DNA of 64,000 bases. Source: Shewanella olleyana (GTDB lineage Bacteria; Pseudomonadota; Gammaproteobacteria; Enterobacterales; Shewanellaceae). The position numbers and the translations under genes were made by a program. Shown here one piece after another: positions 1 to 9,125 of this stretch; within the stretch, counting starts at the first letter, position 1; every line of letters starts with the position of its first letter. Location: positions 1 to 64,000 of the forward strand of contig NZ_JAKILD010000012.1 in NCBI RefSeq assembly GCF_023283825.1, in the 5' to 3' direction. Under the pieces are notes generated by a model. That model had not been told where the DNA came from. It was given only the letters and a program-made list of their open reading frames with translations, and searched no databases.

Positions 1-1
1 A

Positions 2-64
2 ACCAACAATATTGCTCAAGATGTGTTTTTAAATAAACGTCGTGAAATGCGTATAAACCAATAA
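2..64 (+). CDS. 3' end of an unidentified gene (partial)
   Basis: An open frame enters from the left edge and ends at TAA (62-64); its last residues read ...FLNKRREMRINQ. Two hairpin terminators follow it directly, which supports a real gene end here rather than a chance frame. Only about 20 residues are visible and I do not recognise the family. Confidence 0.6.
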   Translation, partial: TNNIAQDVFLNKRREMRINQ

Positions 65-67
65 AAT

Positions 68-97
68 AAAACCCCCACTTAAAAAAAGTGGGGGTTT
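68..97 (+). terminator. Rho-independent terminator of the upstream partial gene
   Basis: A 12-base arm (aaacccccactt) pairs perfectly with aagtgggggttt across an A-rich loop. It lies immediately after the stop at 64. The A/T flanks on both sides could let it work in both directions. Confidence 0.8.
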
Positions 98-109
98 GTC
101 ATTAATCTG

Positions 110-133
110 AGACTGCTTAGGCAGTCTTTTTTT
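110..133 (+). terminator. Second hairpin terminator with long U tract
   Basis: The stem agactgc/gcagtct with a short loop is followed by a run of T. It reads in the plus direction and is a back-up terminator for the partial gene at the left edge, protecting the convergent thioredoxin gene. Confidence 0.7.
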
Positions 134-145
134 TACCAAAAGCAA

Positions 146-676
146 TTACTTCGCTGCATCTAAGGCTTGGAATACTGCATTTATCGTCAATTCTACCGGC
201 AATATGATCCCTTTAGGGTGACTAGGGCCATAGACTTTATTGAAGGGGGTGCCTATTCCCCCTTGATTACCGACATAATTTTCTATCATAGGATTAGGTT
301 CTGTCCAGTTGCCTTTCATCAATATAATATTATCAGCATCAAGCACATCGACGACTTTTTCACGGCGAGTGACATTGGCTTTATTTGCCCTGCACGGCAG
401 ACACCAGTCAGCATATATATCAACAAATACGATGTAACCTTGCTCTACTAACGGGGCTATTTGTTCAGGGTTAAGTGGTTGCCATTGTAATCTCTGATAA
501 GCATTATAATCTTCTGTTTTATTTAGAAATGAATACACGCCGGTAAAGCATATCGTCATAAAACCCAATAATACGATAATGGTCGTAGGAATATTTTTGC
601 CTTTAATTTTAAAAAAAATGAGCACCGCAATACCTGCTAGCAGTAGCCCTAGAAGAATGAGTAGCATTAATGACAT
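146..676 (-). CDS. Membrane-anchored thioredoxin-fold protein, DsbD C-domain-like
   Basis: 176 residues. Two hydrophobic segments (about 2-22 and 30-50) are followed by a thioredoxin domain with the motif WCLPC at 91-95 (redox cysteines 92 and 95). The motif context (YADWCLPCRANK) and the later cis-proline-type segment GIGTPFN resemble the C-terminal periplasmic domain of DsbD. The eight-helix electron-transporting core of DsbD is absent, so it must receive electrons from another protein or act as an oxidant. The partner is unknown. It is convergent with the gene at the left edge and divergent from the LysE-type exporter. A thiol-disulfide role is well supported; the substrate is not. Confidence 0.8.
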   Translation of the reverse strand: MSLMLLILLGLLLAGIAVLIFFKIKGKNIPTTIIVLLGFMTICFTGVYSFLNKTEDYNAYQRLQWQPLNPEQIAPLVEQGYIVFVDIYADWCLPCRANKANVTRREKVVDVLDADNIILMKGNWTEPNPMIENYVGNQGGIGTPFNKVYGPSHPKGIILPVELTINAVFQALDAAK

Positions 677-839
677 ATCTTTATCTCAATAAGAAGGATC
701 TGTGTGCCTATGACTATATCAACAATTGCTTAAATTGAGGTTAACTGAATGCTGTTAAGGCAAAATCATGATACCGTACGGCTTTTTCTTCTACCCGATT
801 TCTACCCAATAAAAATAACTCATTAAGGATAAAAACAGA

Positions 840-1457
840 ATGGCATTGAGTACATGGTTAGGTTTATTAGCCATTTGTTGTTTAGGCGCGATGTCGCCAG
901 GGCCTAGCTTAGCGATGGTGTTAAGGCATACATTATCTGGTGGCCGTTTACATGGTGTTGTTTGTGCCTGGGCGCATTCAATTGGCATTGGGGTTTACGC
1001 GCTAGTCACATTATTAGGCTTAGCTGTCGTACTCGAAAAATCACCAATTGTGTTTAATGGTATCGCCGTTGTGGGGGCACTTTACCTTGCTTGGATGGGG
1101 TTTCAGGCGCTGCAATCTAAAGGCGGGATGGAGCAAAAATTACAATCCGGAGAGTCGAGTACACTATTACAAGCAGCTCGGGATGGATTAGCCATTTCGT
1201 TATTTAACCCCAAGATTCTACTTTTCTTTTTAGCGTTATTTAGCCAGTTTGTCATGGCGGCAGAAACGCTAACTGGACAAACTTTAATTGTGTTAACGCC
1301 GTTGGTGGTTGATGGGCTGTGGTATACCATCATTGCGGTAGTACTGTCTCATGGGCCCATTTTATCGAGACTTAGAGATAAGGCAGCTTTAATTGATAAG
1401 CTTTCTGGCATTGTACTTATATTACTTGCTTTGCGGGTTATCATTAACTTGTTTTAG
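840..1457 (+). CDS. LysE/RhtB family amino-acid exporter
   Basis: 205 residues, the usual length of the family, with about six hydrophobic segments. The signature GAMSPGPSLAMV lies in the first membrane helix, and a second conserved region (SLFNPKILLFF) begins near residue 120. The family exports amino acids such as lysine, homoserine, threonine or leucine by proton antiport; the substrate cannot be read from sequence. The ATG at 840 is preceded by AAGGAT at a plausible distance. The gene stands alone: divergent from the thioredoxin gene and followed by a good terminator. Confidence 0.88.
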   Translation: MALSTWLGLLAICCLGAMSPGPSLAMVLRHTLSGGRLHGVVCAWAHSIGIGVYALVTLLGLAVVLEKSPIVFNGIAVVGALYLAWMGFQALQSKGGMEQKLQSGESSTLLQAARDGLAISLFNPKILLFFLALFSQFVMAAETLTGQTLIVLTPLVVDGLWYTIIAVVLSHGPILSRLRDKAALIDKLSGIVLILLALRVIINLF

Positions 1458-1493
1458 TGACAGTAAGCTCAAGTTGAAAATCATGTCAAAAGC

Positions 1494-1519
1494 AAAAAGC
1501 CATCGTGAGATGGCTTTTT
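1494..1519. terminator. Bidirectional terminator between exporter and DUF3144 gene
   Basis: A perfect 11-bp stem (aaaaagccatc/gatggcttttt) with loop gtga. The A and T ends give a U tract on either strand, so it serves both convergent genes. Confidence 0.85.
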
Positions 1520-1551
1520 AGGTACAGTAAATCAGAACTTTAGGGTTTCAA

Positions 1552-1875
1552 TTAGTTCTTGAATACTTGTACTGAGTCGTCAGCTTTTTCTTCTGAGGCT
1601 TTTTGGCCGCCAGGAGGATTCTTGATGTGATCGTTTAGGTTTTCATTCAACATGCCTTTGTATTCATCAGAAAACCAGTTTAACGCATTTTCTTTTTCAG
1701 CTTCTAAATCAGAAGATTTGATCGCGGCTTCGAAAGCATTATAACGTGCGGCAGCAAAACGTAATGCTGTACCGACTTTACCAATATCATTTTCTGTTTG
1801 GCCAAGTTGATTTGCAAGTGCGATAAATTGATCAGCTAGCTGATACATAGTCGTTTCAGTTTTTTCTTCAGACAT
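1552..1875 (-). CDS. DUF3144 family protein
   Basis: 107 residues, soluble and acidic, with no signal peptide or membrane segment. The middle (YQLADQFIALANQLG ... ALRFAAARYNAFEA) matches my memory of the DUF3144 family of small marine gammaproteobacterial proteins, predicted to be helical. The tail is charged and low in complexity (GGQKASEEKADDS). No function is known for the family. It is a single gene sharing a bidirectional terminator with the exporter. Family confident, function unknown. Confidence 0.75.
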   Translation of the reverse strand: MSEEKTETTMYQLADQFIALANQLGQTENDIGKVGTALRFAAARYNAFEAAIKSSDLEAEKENALNWFSDEYKGMLNENLNDHIKNPPGGQKASEEKADDSVQVFKN

Positions 1876-1946
1876 GAAAATTTTCTCATAATGATTTAAG
1901 AATTAGCAAAGAGTCTACCTACTTTATTGACAGAATAAAGTGTCAA

Positions 1947-2492
1947 TTAAGTATTAGGGTCAGAATCTGTGATCACTTGTCCATTACGGGAGTCATAATA
2001 AATCGATAAATTAGCTAATGGATTATATAAGTAGCGACATTGATCGGGGGAGATATAAGTTGCTTGGTAGATAGAGTCTTCGGGATCGCTACTGGTCGAT
2101 ATTGTTGGTGCATCCTGTAAAATAGTTCTCCAAACAGACATGCAATCATTAGTATTGTTGAGTCGAGGTGAAGCCTCAAAAGGTGGCCAGTTTTGGGCTG
2201 GGAAACCCCATTGATTAATATCGAGCTGACCATCAGCACCAGCATTTGGGAAAATTTGTAAGTTGTCGGCAGGACCTGAGTTACCTAAAGCCGCCCACTT
2301 AACGTTAGCGAGTGAGATCCCACTCGAAAAAGCACCTCCAGTCCCTTGCACTGTTGATATCTCTGCATCTTGTTTAATATTGATGAACTTAGGTAATGCG
2401 ATAACTGCAATTACGCCGAGTATAATAATGACCACGACTAATTCAATAAGGGTAAAGCCTAAACTTTTATTGGTGTTCAATTTTTGTATCAT
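1947..2492 (-). CDS. MSHA-like type IV prepilin, isolated
   Basis: 181 residues. A short basic leader ends at Gly12, followed by FTLIELVVVIIILGVIAVIA, the class III prepilin signal: cleavage and methylation by a PilD-type peptidase before Phe13, with the usual Glu at mature position 5. The rest is a variable globular pilin domain with two cysteines near the C-terminal half (NDCMSVW, PDQCRYL) that may form the D-loop disulfide. This is close to MshA/MshB-type pilins, but no pilus assembly genes (ATPase, secretin, platform) lie nearby, so it must use machinery encoded elsewhere. It may be a minor pilin or a competence pseudopilin. Confidence 0.85.
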   Translation of the reverse strand: MIQKLNTNKSLGFTLIELVVVIIILGVIAVIALPKFINIKQDAEISTVQGTGGAFSSGISLANVKWAALGNSGPADNLQIFPNAGADGQLDINQWGFPAQNWPPFEASPRLNNTNDCMSVWRTILQDAPTISTSSDPEDSIYQATYISPDQCRYLYNPLANLSIYYDSRNGQVITDSDPNT

Positions 2493-2587
2493 AAATGAAC
2501 ATCCTTTTTTATTTTGTAATTATTAAATTTTAATGTAAGTGACATATTTTTGCGAGTCAATGCATATTGTATGAGGCAAAGAACCAG

Positions 2588-3247
2588 ATGAAAAGTTGGA
2601 AAGAATTTATAGCAGTTGAACAAAGTAAGCCTTATTTCCAAGAACTGGATGCTTTTTTAGCCAAACAAAAACAGCTAAAAAAAGTGATTTTTCCGCCAAC
2701 GGATGCGATATATAGCGCATTTGATTTAACACCTTTAGATAAAGTAAAAGTGGTGATTCTTGGCCAGGATCCTTATCACGGTGCAGGTCAAGCTCATGGG
2801 TTATGTTTTTCTGTTCAAGATGGCGTTAAAGTGCCGCCTTCGCTGGTAAATATCTATAAAGAGTTGTACCAAAGTATCAATGGTTTTGAGATCCCACAAC
2901 ACGGAAATCTAACCCAATGGGCGCAGCAGGGAGTATTATTATTAAATACGGTGTTAACAGTGGAAGAAAGCAAGGCGCATTCGCATTCAAAGGCTGGTTG
3001 GGAGACTTTTACGGATAACGTAATGCATTACCTCAATGCGCAAGAAGAGCCTATCATATTTGTGTTGTGGGGAGCTCATGCAATTAAAAAAGGTAAATTA
3101 ATTGATACTTCAAAACATCAAGTATTGACCGGGCCGCACCCTTCACCATTATCTGCTTATCGTGGTTTTTTCGGCTGCCAGCATTTTTCAAAAACAAATC
3201 AGTTATTGAGTGACTTGGGGAAAACTCCAATTAATTGGCAAGTTTAA
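2588..3247 (+). CDS. ung: Uracil-DNA glycosylase
   Basis: Removes uracil from DNA in base-excision repair. The water-activating motif GQDPYHG is at residues 59-65 (catalytic Asp61), and HPSPLS with the following GFFGC marks the leucine loop region. The frame opens seven codons earlier at a TTG (2567). I prefer the ATG at 2588 because MKSWKEF aligns with the start of E. coli Ung and because GAGG lies about 11 bases upstream. With this start the protein has 219 residues, normal for the family. Single gene followed by a hairpin terminator. Confidence 0.95.
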   Translation: MKSWKEFIAVEQSKPYFQELDAFLAKQKQLKKVIFPPTDAIYSAFDLTPLDKVKVVILGQDPYHGAGQAHGLCFSVQDGVKVPPSLVNIYKELYQSINGFEIPQHGNLTQWAQQGVLLLNTVLTVEESKAHSHSKAGWETFTDNVMHYLNAQEEPIIFVLWGAHAIKKGKLIDTSKHQVLTGPHPSPLSAYRGFFGCQHFSKTNQLLSDLGKTPINWQV

Positions 3248-3297
3248 AAAATATAAAACTGTCAGTGTCATTTATAGCTATAAAAATAAAGCAATAA

Positions 3298-3335
3298 AAA
3301 TGCCCCGAACTCTTGGAGTGCAGGGCATTTATTTT
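3298..3335 (+). terminator. Terminator of ung
   Basis: Outer stem aaatgccc/gggcattt and inner stem actc/gagt around ttg, followed by a T-rich stretch. It lies about 50 bases after the ung stop. Confidence 0.75.
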
Positions 3336-3358
3336 CACAATGATTTTTTCAGTATATT

Positions 3359-3623
3359 AGGGCGTGTTGATCTTTCAAGGTTGTTTTTGCAGCGAATTGT
3401 TGGCCATTGATACAAGGCAGAGACTTTGTGGTGTAGTTATTCTACTTAAAAAGTCGATAACGCAGTAAGAATGGCCAACAAACGCTGCCCAAAGGGTTCG
3501 ACTAAAAGTGTTTTACTCTTTGTTGGATGAATTTAGCTTAGATGACTAGGCATCAATCCATCCGCCTCAATTAAAACACTTTTATCTCGAACAAAATCCA
3601 ACCAGCAAAGAACAACACGTCCT
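3359..3623. mobile_element. MITE-like palindromic element, about 265 bp
   Basis: The ends are imperfect inverted repeats: agggcgtgttgatcttt on the left, and on the right the complement of aggacgtgttgttcttt. Inside are two further long inverted pairs. First, gcagcg (3389-3394) plus ttgttggccatt (3397-3408) pair with aatggccaacaa (3470-3481) plus cgctgc (3483-3488). Second, a TTCGA...AAAAGTGTTTTA arm (3497-3515) pairs with its complement at 3572-3591. It has no coding capacity. This layout is that of a non-autonomous miniature inverted-repeat element. No clear target duplication is visible. Its right end overlaps the ispB stop codon. Confidence 0.7.
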
Positions 3624-4593
3624 AGTTATTACGCTGAACTGAAATTTTGGCTAATGAAATCAGCGCGGTTTTATATTCGCTATCAGCTAATGGCGCAAGA
3701 GCTGCAATAGCTTTATCTGCTTCTTGATCTGCTTTTTGCTTAGTGTATTCCAGTGCGCCAGATTCTTTTAATGCCGCGACAATTTCATCAATTGCCTTGG
3801 TGCCGTCGCCTTTTTCAATGGCTTCTTTAATTAACGCCTTCGCGGTGTCATTGCCGTGTGCCATAGCATAGATTAACGGAAGAGTGGGTTTACCTTCGGC
3901 TAGGTCGTCACCGATGTTTTTACCAAGCTCATCTGCGTCAGCCGTGTAATCAAGTAAATCATCAGTTAACTGGAATGCTGTGCCGAGAAACTTACCATAA
4001 TCACCTAATGCAGTTTGTTGCTCTTTACTCACATCTGCAATGACACCTGTGAGTAAGGTCGCGGCTTCGAATAATTTAGCTGTTTTACAGTAAATCACTC
4101 GCATATAATTCTCTTCAGTGGTCTCAGGGTCATTACAATTCATTAATTGTAAAACCTCGCCTTCAGCAAGAATATTGGTGGTATCAGCTAAAACACGTAG
4201 CACTTTCATGCTGTCGAGCTCTGTCATCATTTGGAACGAACGAGTGTATAAGAAGTCACCAACGAGTACGCTAGCACTGTTACCAAAAAGCGCGTTAGCA
4301 GTTTTACGGCCGCGTCTTAATGTAGACTCATCTACTACGTCATCGTGTAGTAAAGAAGCCGTATGGATGAATTCGATAATAGCGGCTAACTTAAGATGTT
4401 CTTCACCTTTATAGTCGATAGCACGTGCTGCTAATACAGAAAGTAGTGGGCGAAGTCGTTTACCGCCACCATTGATAATGTAAAAACCTAGTTGGTTTAT
4501 TAATGCAACATCAGACTCAAGTTGTTTGTAAATTAACTGATTAACGGCTTGCATGTCATTATCAGCTAGTTGACGAATGGCGTTCAAATCCAT
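3622..4593 (-). CDS. ispB: Octaprenyl diphosphate synthase
   Basis: 323 residues, the full family length. A trans-prenyltransferase that builds the C40 (octaprenyl) tail of ubiquinone and menaquinone from farnesyl diphosphate and isopentenyl diphosphate. Both aspartate-rich magnesium motifs are present: DDVVD at 84-88 and DDLLD at 211-215, plus the GGGKRLRP substrate-binding segment near 42-49. It is divergent from rplU, as in E. coli and most gammaproteobacteria. The TAG stop (3622-3624) overlaps the terminal repeat of the adjacent MITE-like element, yet the C-terminus (ISVQRNN) matches the natural family end, so the protein seems intact. Confidence 0.95.
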   Translation of the reverse strand: MDLNAIRQLADNDMQAVNQLIYKQLESDVALINQLGFYIINGGGKRLRPLLSVLAARAIDYKGEEHLKLAAIIEFIHTASLLHDDVVDESTLRRGRKTANALFGNSASVLVGDFLYTRSFQMMTELDSMKVLRVLADTTNILAEGEVLQLMNCNDPETTEENYMRVIYCKTAKLFEAATLLTGVIADVSKEQQTALGDYGKFLGTAFQLTDDLLDYTADADELGKNIGDDLAEGKPTLPLIYAMAHGNDTAKALIKEAIEKGDGTKAIDEIVAALKESGALEYTKQKADQEADKAIAALAPLADSEYKTALISLAKISVQRNN

Positions 4594-4756
4594 AATGGTC
4601 TCTAGTTATTAGGCTGTCAGGCAAATTATATTGCCCACTATATAAGGTTCAAATTGTATATTAACAAATTTTAACTAAAATTCATGCCCTAGACAGCTTT
4701 TGTTCTTAGAATGTGGGAGTTAAACCGAGCTTTTTTTATTGATTCAAATTTAACGC

Positions 4757-4785
4757 TTGCCAGACAGCAAATCTTCCCGTAGAAT
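4757..4785 (+). promoter_or_regulatory. Sigma-70 promoter of rplU-rpmA
   Basis: TTGCCA at 4757-4762 and TAGAAT at 4780-4785 are separated by exactly 17 bases. Transcription would start near 4792 and give a leader of about 80 bases before rplU. One mismatch in each hexamer fits a strong ribosomal-protein promoter. Confidence 0.7.
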
Positions 4786-4814
4786 CCGCGCCCATTGTCA
4801 TTAAAAGTTTTTAG

Positions 4815-4845
4815 CACCCGGTATCTACAATTATGAACCGGAGTG
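4815..4845 (+). promoter_or_regulatory. Leader hairpin upstream of rplU (candidate)
   Basis: In the predicted 5' leader, cacccggt pairs with accggagtg (stem of 3 + 5 bp with a bulged A). Leaders of ribosomal-protein operons often carry a site for feedback by the encoded protein. Here that is inference; I do not recognise a described L21 leader fold. Confidence 0.35.
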
Positions 4846-4870
4846 TTAGTCCATTTGGAGTGAAATAGCT

Positions 4871-5182
4871 ATGTACGCTGTTTTTCAAAGTGGCGGAAAG
4901 CAACATCGTGTTGCTGAAGGTCATACAGTTCGTTTAGAAAAAATTGAAGTTGCTACTGGTGAAACTGTAGAGTTTGATCAAGTATTATTGGTTGCTGATG
5001 GTGAGAACGTTCACGTAGGTACTCCTCTAGTTGCTAGTGGTAAAGTTGTTGCTGAAGTGGTTAGCCACGGTCGCGGTGAGAAAGTAACTATTCAAAAGTT
5101 CAATCGTCGTAAGCATCACGAAAAGAAAATGGGCCATCGTCAATGGTTCACAGAAGTTAAAATCACTGCGATCAGCGCATAA
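4871..5182 (+). CDS. rplU: 50S ribosomal protein L21
   Basis: 103 residues, exactly the usual length. It starts [14 protein letters not shown] and contains the conserved [25 protein letters not shown] region split over its C-terminal half, the 23S rRNA-binding part. GGAG lies upstream of the ATG. First gene of the rplU-rpmA operon, 16 bases before rpmA. Confidence 0.98.
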   Translation: MYAVFQSGGKQHRVAEGHTVRLEKIEVATGETVEFDQVLLVADGENVHVGTPLVASGKVVAEVVSHGRGEKVTIQKFNRRKHHEKKMGHRQWFTEVKITAISA

Positions 5183-5198
5183 TTTAGGAGTCTAACTC

Positions 5199-5453
5199 AT
5201 GGCACATAAAAAAGCTGGCGGTTCTACTCGTAACGGCCGCGATTCAGAAAGTAAACGTCTTGGTGTTAAGCGTTTCGGTGGCGAATCAGTTGTTGCTGGT
5301 AACATCATCGTACGTCAACGTGGTACTAAGTTCCACGCTGGTGTAAACGTAGGTATTGGTCGTGACCATACTTTGTTTGCATTAACAGACGGTAAAGTTA
5401 AGTTTCAAGTAAAAGGTCCTAATAACCGTAAGTTTATTAGCATCGAAGCTTAA
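5199..5453 (+). CDS. rpmA: 50S ribosomal protein L27
   Basis: 84 residues. The N-terminus [19 protein letters not shown] is the standard L27 start, whose flexible tail reaches the peptidyl-transferase centre. The start is not the processed type with an extra leader known from Firmicutes. AGGAG-like site before the ATG. Ends in a strong terminator, so obgE has its own promoter. Confidence 0.98.
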   Translation: MAHKKAGGSTRNGRDSESKRLGVKRFGGESVVAGNIIVRQRGTKFHAGVNVGIGRDHTLFALTDGKVKFQVKGPNNRKFISIEA

Positions 5454-5476
5454 TTCTAGACTCTAATCAGTCTTTG

Positions 5477-5506
5477 AAAGCCCCGCCTTCTGGCGGGGCT
5501 TTTGTG
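5477..5506 (+). terminator. Terminator of rplU-rpmA
   Basis: Perfect 11-bp GC-rich stem (aaagccccgcc/ggcggggcttt) with loop ttct and a following T-rich stretch, 24 bases after rpmA. Confidence 0.9.
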
Positions 5507-5510
5507 TTTA

Positions 5511-5552
5511 TTACTTCATTGTTGAATTTAGTTAACTAAACTTCAATGAAGT
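5511..5552. repeat. Long imperfect palindrome between rpmA and obgE
   Basis: The stretch from tacttcattg to caatgaagta is self-complementary around tttagttaactaaa. It is AT-rich, lacks a GC core or U tract, and is followed by a small hairpin (cgatgtatagcatcg). It could be an operator or a cruciform; no regulator is recognised. Confidence 0.45.
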
Positions 5553-5649
5553 ATTTCGATGTATAGCATCGATAGTTATTTTTTTGCAGTAAGCGATTTA
5601 TGGTGATTGTATCTTCTACGCTTCCCTGCACATCTCAGTCTTTTGAGGT

Positions 5650-5655
5650 TATAAT
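5650..5655 (+). promoter_or_regulatory. Possible -10 box of the obgE promoter
   Basis: TATAAT at 5650-5655 lies about 30 bases before the obgE start. The best -35 candidate at the right spacing (TGCACA) is weak, so this is a tentative call. Confidence 0.35.
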
Positions 5656-5666
5656 TGGCACATTAA

Positions 5667-6851
<1,185 letters not shown>

Positions 6852-6913
6852 TATTGTGAGATAAATTATACTCGATTATCATTGAGTCATTAAAAGGGTA
6901 ATAAGAGAGACCA

Positions 6914-7678
6914 GTGTACGCAGAAACTCAAAATGACATCACTCGTCTCGTCGTACGCAGTGCGCAATTACTCTTAGCTTATGGCGCTGAATCTGATCTT
7001 GTTGAAGAGATTAGTCAGCGCTTAGGCAAAGCACTTGGTTTAGCCAGTGTAGAGCTTTCTATTTCTTCAAACTCCCTCGTGTTAACCAGCCTAGTTCATG
7101 GCCGATGTATTACTACAACAAGACGTATTAGAGAGCACGGCATCAATATGATGGTTGTGTGTGAAGTGCAGCGGATTTGCTTGTTGGCAGAAAAAGGCAT
7201 TTACAATGATAAGCAAGTCAAAAGGCGATTAGAAAGAATTGAGCCTAAGAGTTATCCTGCGAAGTATGTCATTGGGATGATTGGTCTATCATGTGCCAGT
7301 TTTTGTCACTTATTTGGTGGCGATATAGCATCGTGCATTATTACTTTTATTGCTTCAGCTATCGGGATGTCAGTGCGACTGTCCTTAGTCAAAAAACACT
7401 TCAACTTATTGATTATTTTTTCAATCACTGCGTTCATAACTACACTCATTGCTCAAATGGGCTATATCGTCGATGTGACTAGCACTCCAAAAACGGCCAT
7501 GGCGGCGAGTGTCTTAATGCTGGTTCCAGGCTTCCCTTTAATTAATGCAATTTCAGATATGGTTAAAGGCCATATGAATGTCGGTATTTCTCGTTGGGGA
7601 CACGCCACGCTATTAACCCTAGCAACAGTAATAGGTATAACCCTTGCTATGGCATTAGGTGGAAGCTTATTTCTATGA
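6914..7678 (+). CDS. yjjP: ThrE-family exporter large subunit, YjjP-like
   Basis: 254 residues starting at GTG (6914), with a purine-rich aagagaga upstream. A cytoplasmic N-terminal half of about 110 residues (conserved RSAQLLLAYGAESDLVEE) is followed by about five membrane helices. This is the larger part of a split ThrE-type (threonine/serine exporter) protein. Its partner overlaps it by 4 bases (ATGA), so the two are translationally coupled. The sizes match the E. coli pair YjjP (about 256) and YjjB (about 157), which has been linked to succinate export. The substrate here is inference. Confidence 0.88.
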   Translation: MYAETQNDITRLVVRSAQLLLAYGAESDLVEEISQRLGKALGLASVELSISSNSLVLTSLVHGRCITTTRRIREHGINMMVVCEVQRICLLAEKGIYNDKQVKRRLERIEPKSYPAKYVIGMIGLSCASFCHLFGGDIASCIITFIASAIGMSVRLSLVKKHFNLLIIFSITAFITTLIAQMGYIVDVTSTPKTAMAASVLMLVPGFPLINAISDMVKGHMNVGISRWGHATLLTLATVIGITLAMALGGSLFL

Positions 7679-8142
7679 ACCTCATTCTAGAGTTATTGCA
7701 TGATGCGTTTTTCTCAGCCATTCCAGCACTGGGTTTCGCTATGGTGTTTAATGTCCCAAAGCGATTTTTACCCTACAGCGGACTAGCTGGTGCGATAGGC
7801 CATAGTTTTCGCACCTTGCTGATGCATTTTGATATGCCAATTGAATGGGCAACCTTTACTGCTGCAGCCCTTGTCGGCTTGATTACGATTCGATTTGCCA
7901 AAAAGCACTTAGCTCCACCTTTGATGTATTCAGTAGCTGCAATTATACCTATGGTGCCTGGTACCTACGCATACAATACGCTTATTTCAATCGTACAGCT
8001 GAGCGTACAAGATCAAATTAGTAGTGACTTAACGTCTCTCGTTATCTTCAATGGTTTAAAAACTGTATTTATTCTTGGTGCGTTAGCTGTCGGCTTAGCT
8101 ATGCCTTCCCTTGTGTATTACCGCACTAGACCCATTATTTAA
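7675..8142 (+). CDS. yjjB: ThrE-family exporter small subunit, YjjB-like
   Basis: 155 residues, about five membrane helices (ThrE_2 type). Starts at the ATG overlapping the yjjP stop (ATGA at 7675-7678). Helix motifs such as GYSGLAGAIGH-like PYSGLAGAIGHS and IPMVPGTYAYN are typical. With YjjP it forms one split transporter, not a frameshifted gene: the same two-gene form occurs in E. coli. An upstream extension of the frame to 7594 lies inside yjjP and is not used. It sits just before folA. Confidence 0.88.
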   Translation: MNLILELLHDAFFSAIPALGFAMVFNVPKRFLPYSGLAGAIGHSFRTLLMHFDMPIEWATFTAAALVGLITIRFAKKHLAPPLMYSVAAIIPMVPGTYAYNTLISIVQLSVQDQISSDLTSLVIFNGLKTVFILGALAVGLAMPSLVYYRTRPII

Positions 8143-8169
8143 TTTCTTAAGCATCTATAAGGATTTTAC

Positions 8170-8646
8170 ATGCGCATCGCTATGATCGCCGCTATGGCAA
8201 ACAATCGTGTCATTGGTAAAGACAATAAAATGCCTTGGCATTTACCTGAAGACCTAAAACACTTTAAAGCCATGACGTTAGGAAAACCGGTAGTGATGGG
8301 GCGAAAGACATTCGAATCAATAGGGAGACCACTCCCAGGGCGTCATAATATTGTGATTACTCGTCAGGATGACTATCAACCAGAAGGTGTCAGTTGTGTT
8401 AATTCTTTTGAGGCAGCAAAAGAGTTAGTGAAAGGTTGTGACGAATTAGTTGTGATTGGTGGTGGTCAACTCTATAAAGAAATTCTACCAGTGGCCGATA
8501 CCCTTTATCTAACCTTCATAGAGTTAACTGTTGATGGTGATACCTTTTTCCCTGAATGGGACGATGGTAGCTGGAAGTTAACAGAGAAGGTTGTTGAGAT
8601 AAATGAATCACAATTGCAATATAGCTTTAACACTTTGGTGAAATAA
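8170..8646 (+). CDS. folA: Dihydrofolate reductase
   Basis: 158 residues. Reduces dihydrofolate to tetrahydrofolate with NADPH; the target of trimethoprim. The active-site segment MPWHLPEDLKHF carries the catalytic acid at Asp28 (Asp27 in E. coli). GRKTFESIG and VIGGGQLY bind NADPH, and FFPEWD is the late conserved strand. AAGGAT precedes the ATG. It follows yjjPB by 27 bases and may be cotranscribed. Confidence 0.96.
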   Translation: MRIAMIAAMANNRVIGKDNKMPWHLPEDLKHFKAMTLGKPVVMGRKTFESIGRPLPGRHNIVITRQDDYQPEGVSCVNSFEAAKELVKGCDELVVIGGGQLYKEILPVADTLYLTFIELTVDGDTFFPEWDDGSWKLTEKVVEINESQLQYSFNTLVK

Positions 8647-8732
8647 TGTTAAATTGTGCCCTGTGTTACCCTGAATAGATACTTACCCTTGATGGTAGGT
8701 ACAAAATAAAAATACCTAAAAAGGAGTGTCAG

Positions 8733-9125
8733 ATGCGTTTAATGCCAGTGGCCTTAGCAGCCCTAATTGCAGCATCTTTTGTGTCAACCCCTGCCGAAGC
8801 CAATACTGACCAACTTGTCGCGAACATTTGTGATTATGTAAAATCTAATGACAAAAACCGTTTGCGTAAGAAGTTGAAAGAAAGCCGCGTAAAACTACGC
8901 AATATCTACACTGGTGTTTCTTGTGACGGTAGCAGCTTATTAAGAACAGCTTACAACTCTAATTCATTAGAAGTAGGTGAGTATATCGCTAAACGTCTTC
9001 CTGCTGGTGATCTAAGTTCACCTGAGGCTGACGGTAAAAGTATTCTTGATTGGGCAAATGCAAATGGTCATAGCGGTAGCGCTATTACTGCTGCTGTTCA
9101 AGATCGTATCAACAGTGGTGAATAA
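8733..9125 (+). CDS. DUF3718 family periplasmic protein
   Basis: 130 residues with a signal peptide (MRLMPVALAALIAASFVSTPAEA, cleaved near 23, split here only for reading). The mature part has two cysteines (CDYVKSNDKN... and GVSCDGSS) separated by about 30 residues, a likely disulfide, and a highly charged helix between them (RLRKKLKESRVKLRN). This matches my memory of DUF3718, small secreted proteins of Shewanella and Vibrio with no known role. AAGGAG eight bases before the ATG. Followed by a good terminator. Confidence 0.72.
   Translation: MRLMPVALAALIAASFVSTPAEANTDQLVANICDYVKSNDKNRLRKKLKESRVKLRNIYTGVSCDGSSLLRTAYNSNSLEVGEYIAKRLPAGDLSSPEADGKSILDWANANGHSGSAITAAVQDRINSGE

Noticed and set aside
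3210..3410. Plus-strand frame spanning the ung end, its terminator and the MITE-like element
   Set aside because: It crosses a strong hairpin and an element end, and is not protein-like.
7594..7677. A frame starting at 7594 that runs into yjjB, and the idea that yjjP/yjjB is one frameshifted gene
   Set aside because: The ATGA overlap and the sizes match the normal split pair of E. coli; the upstream extension lies in another frame of yjjP and has no ribosome-binding site.
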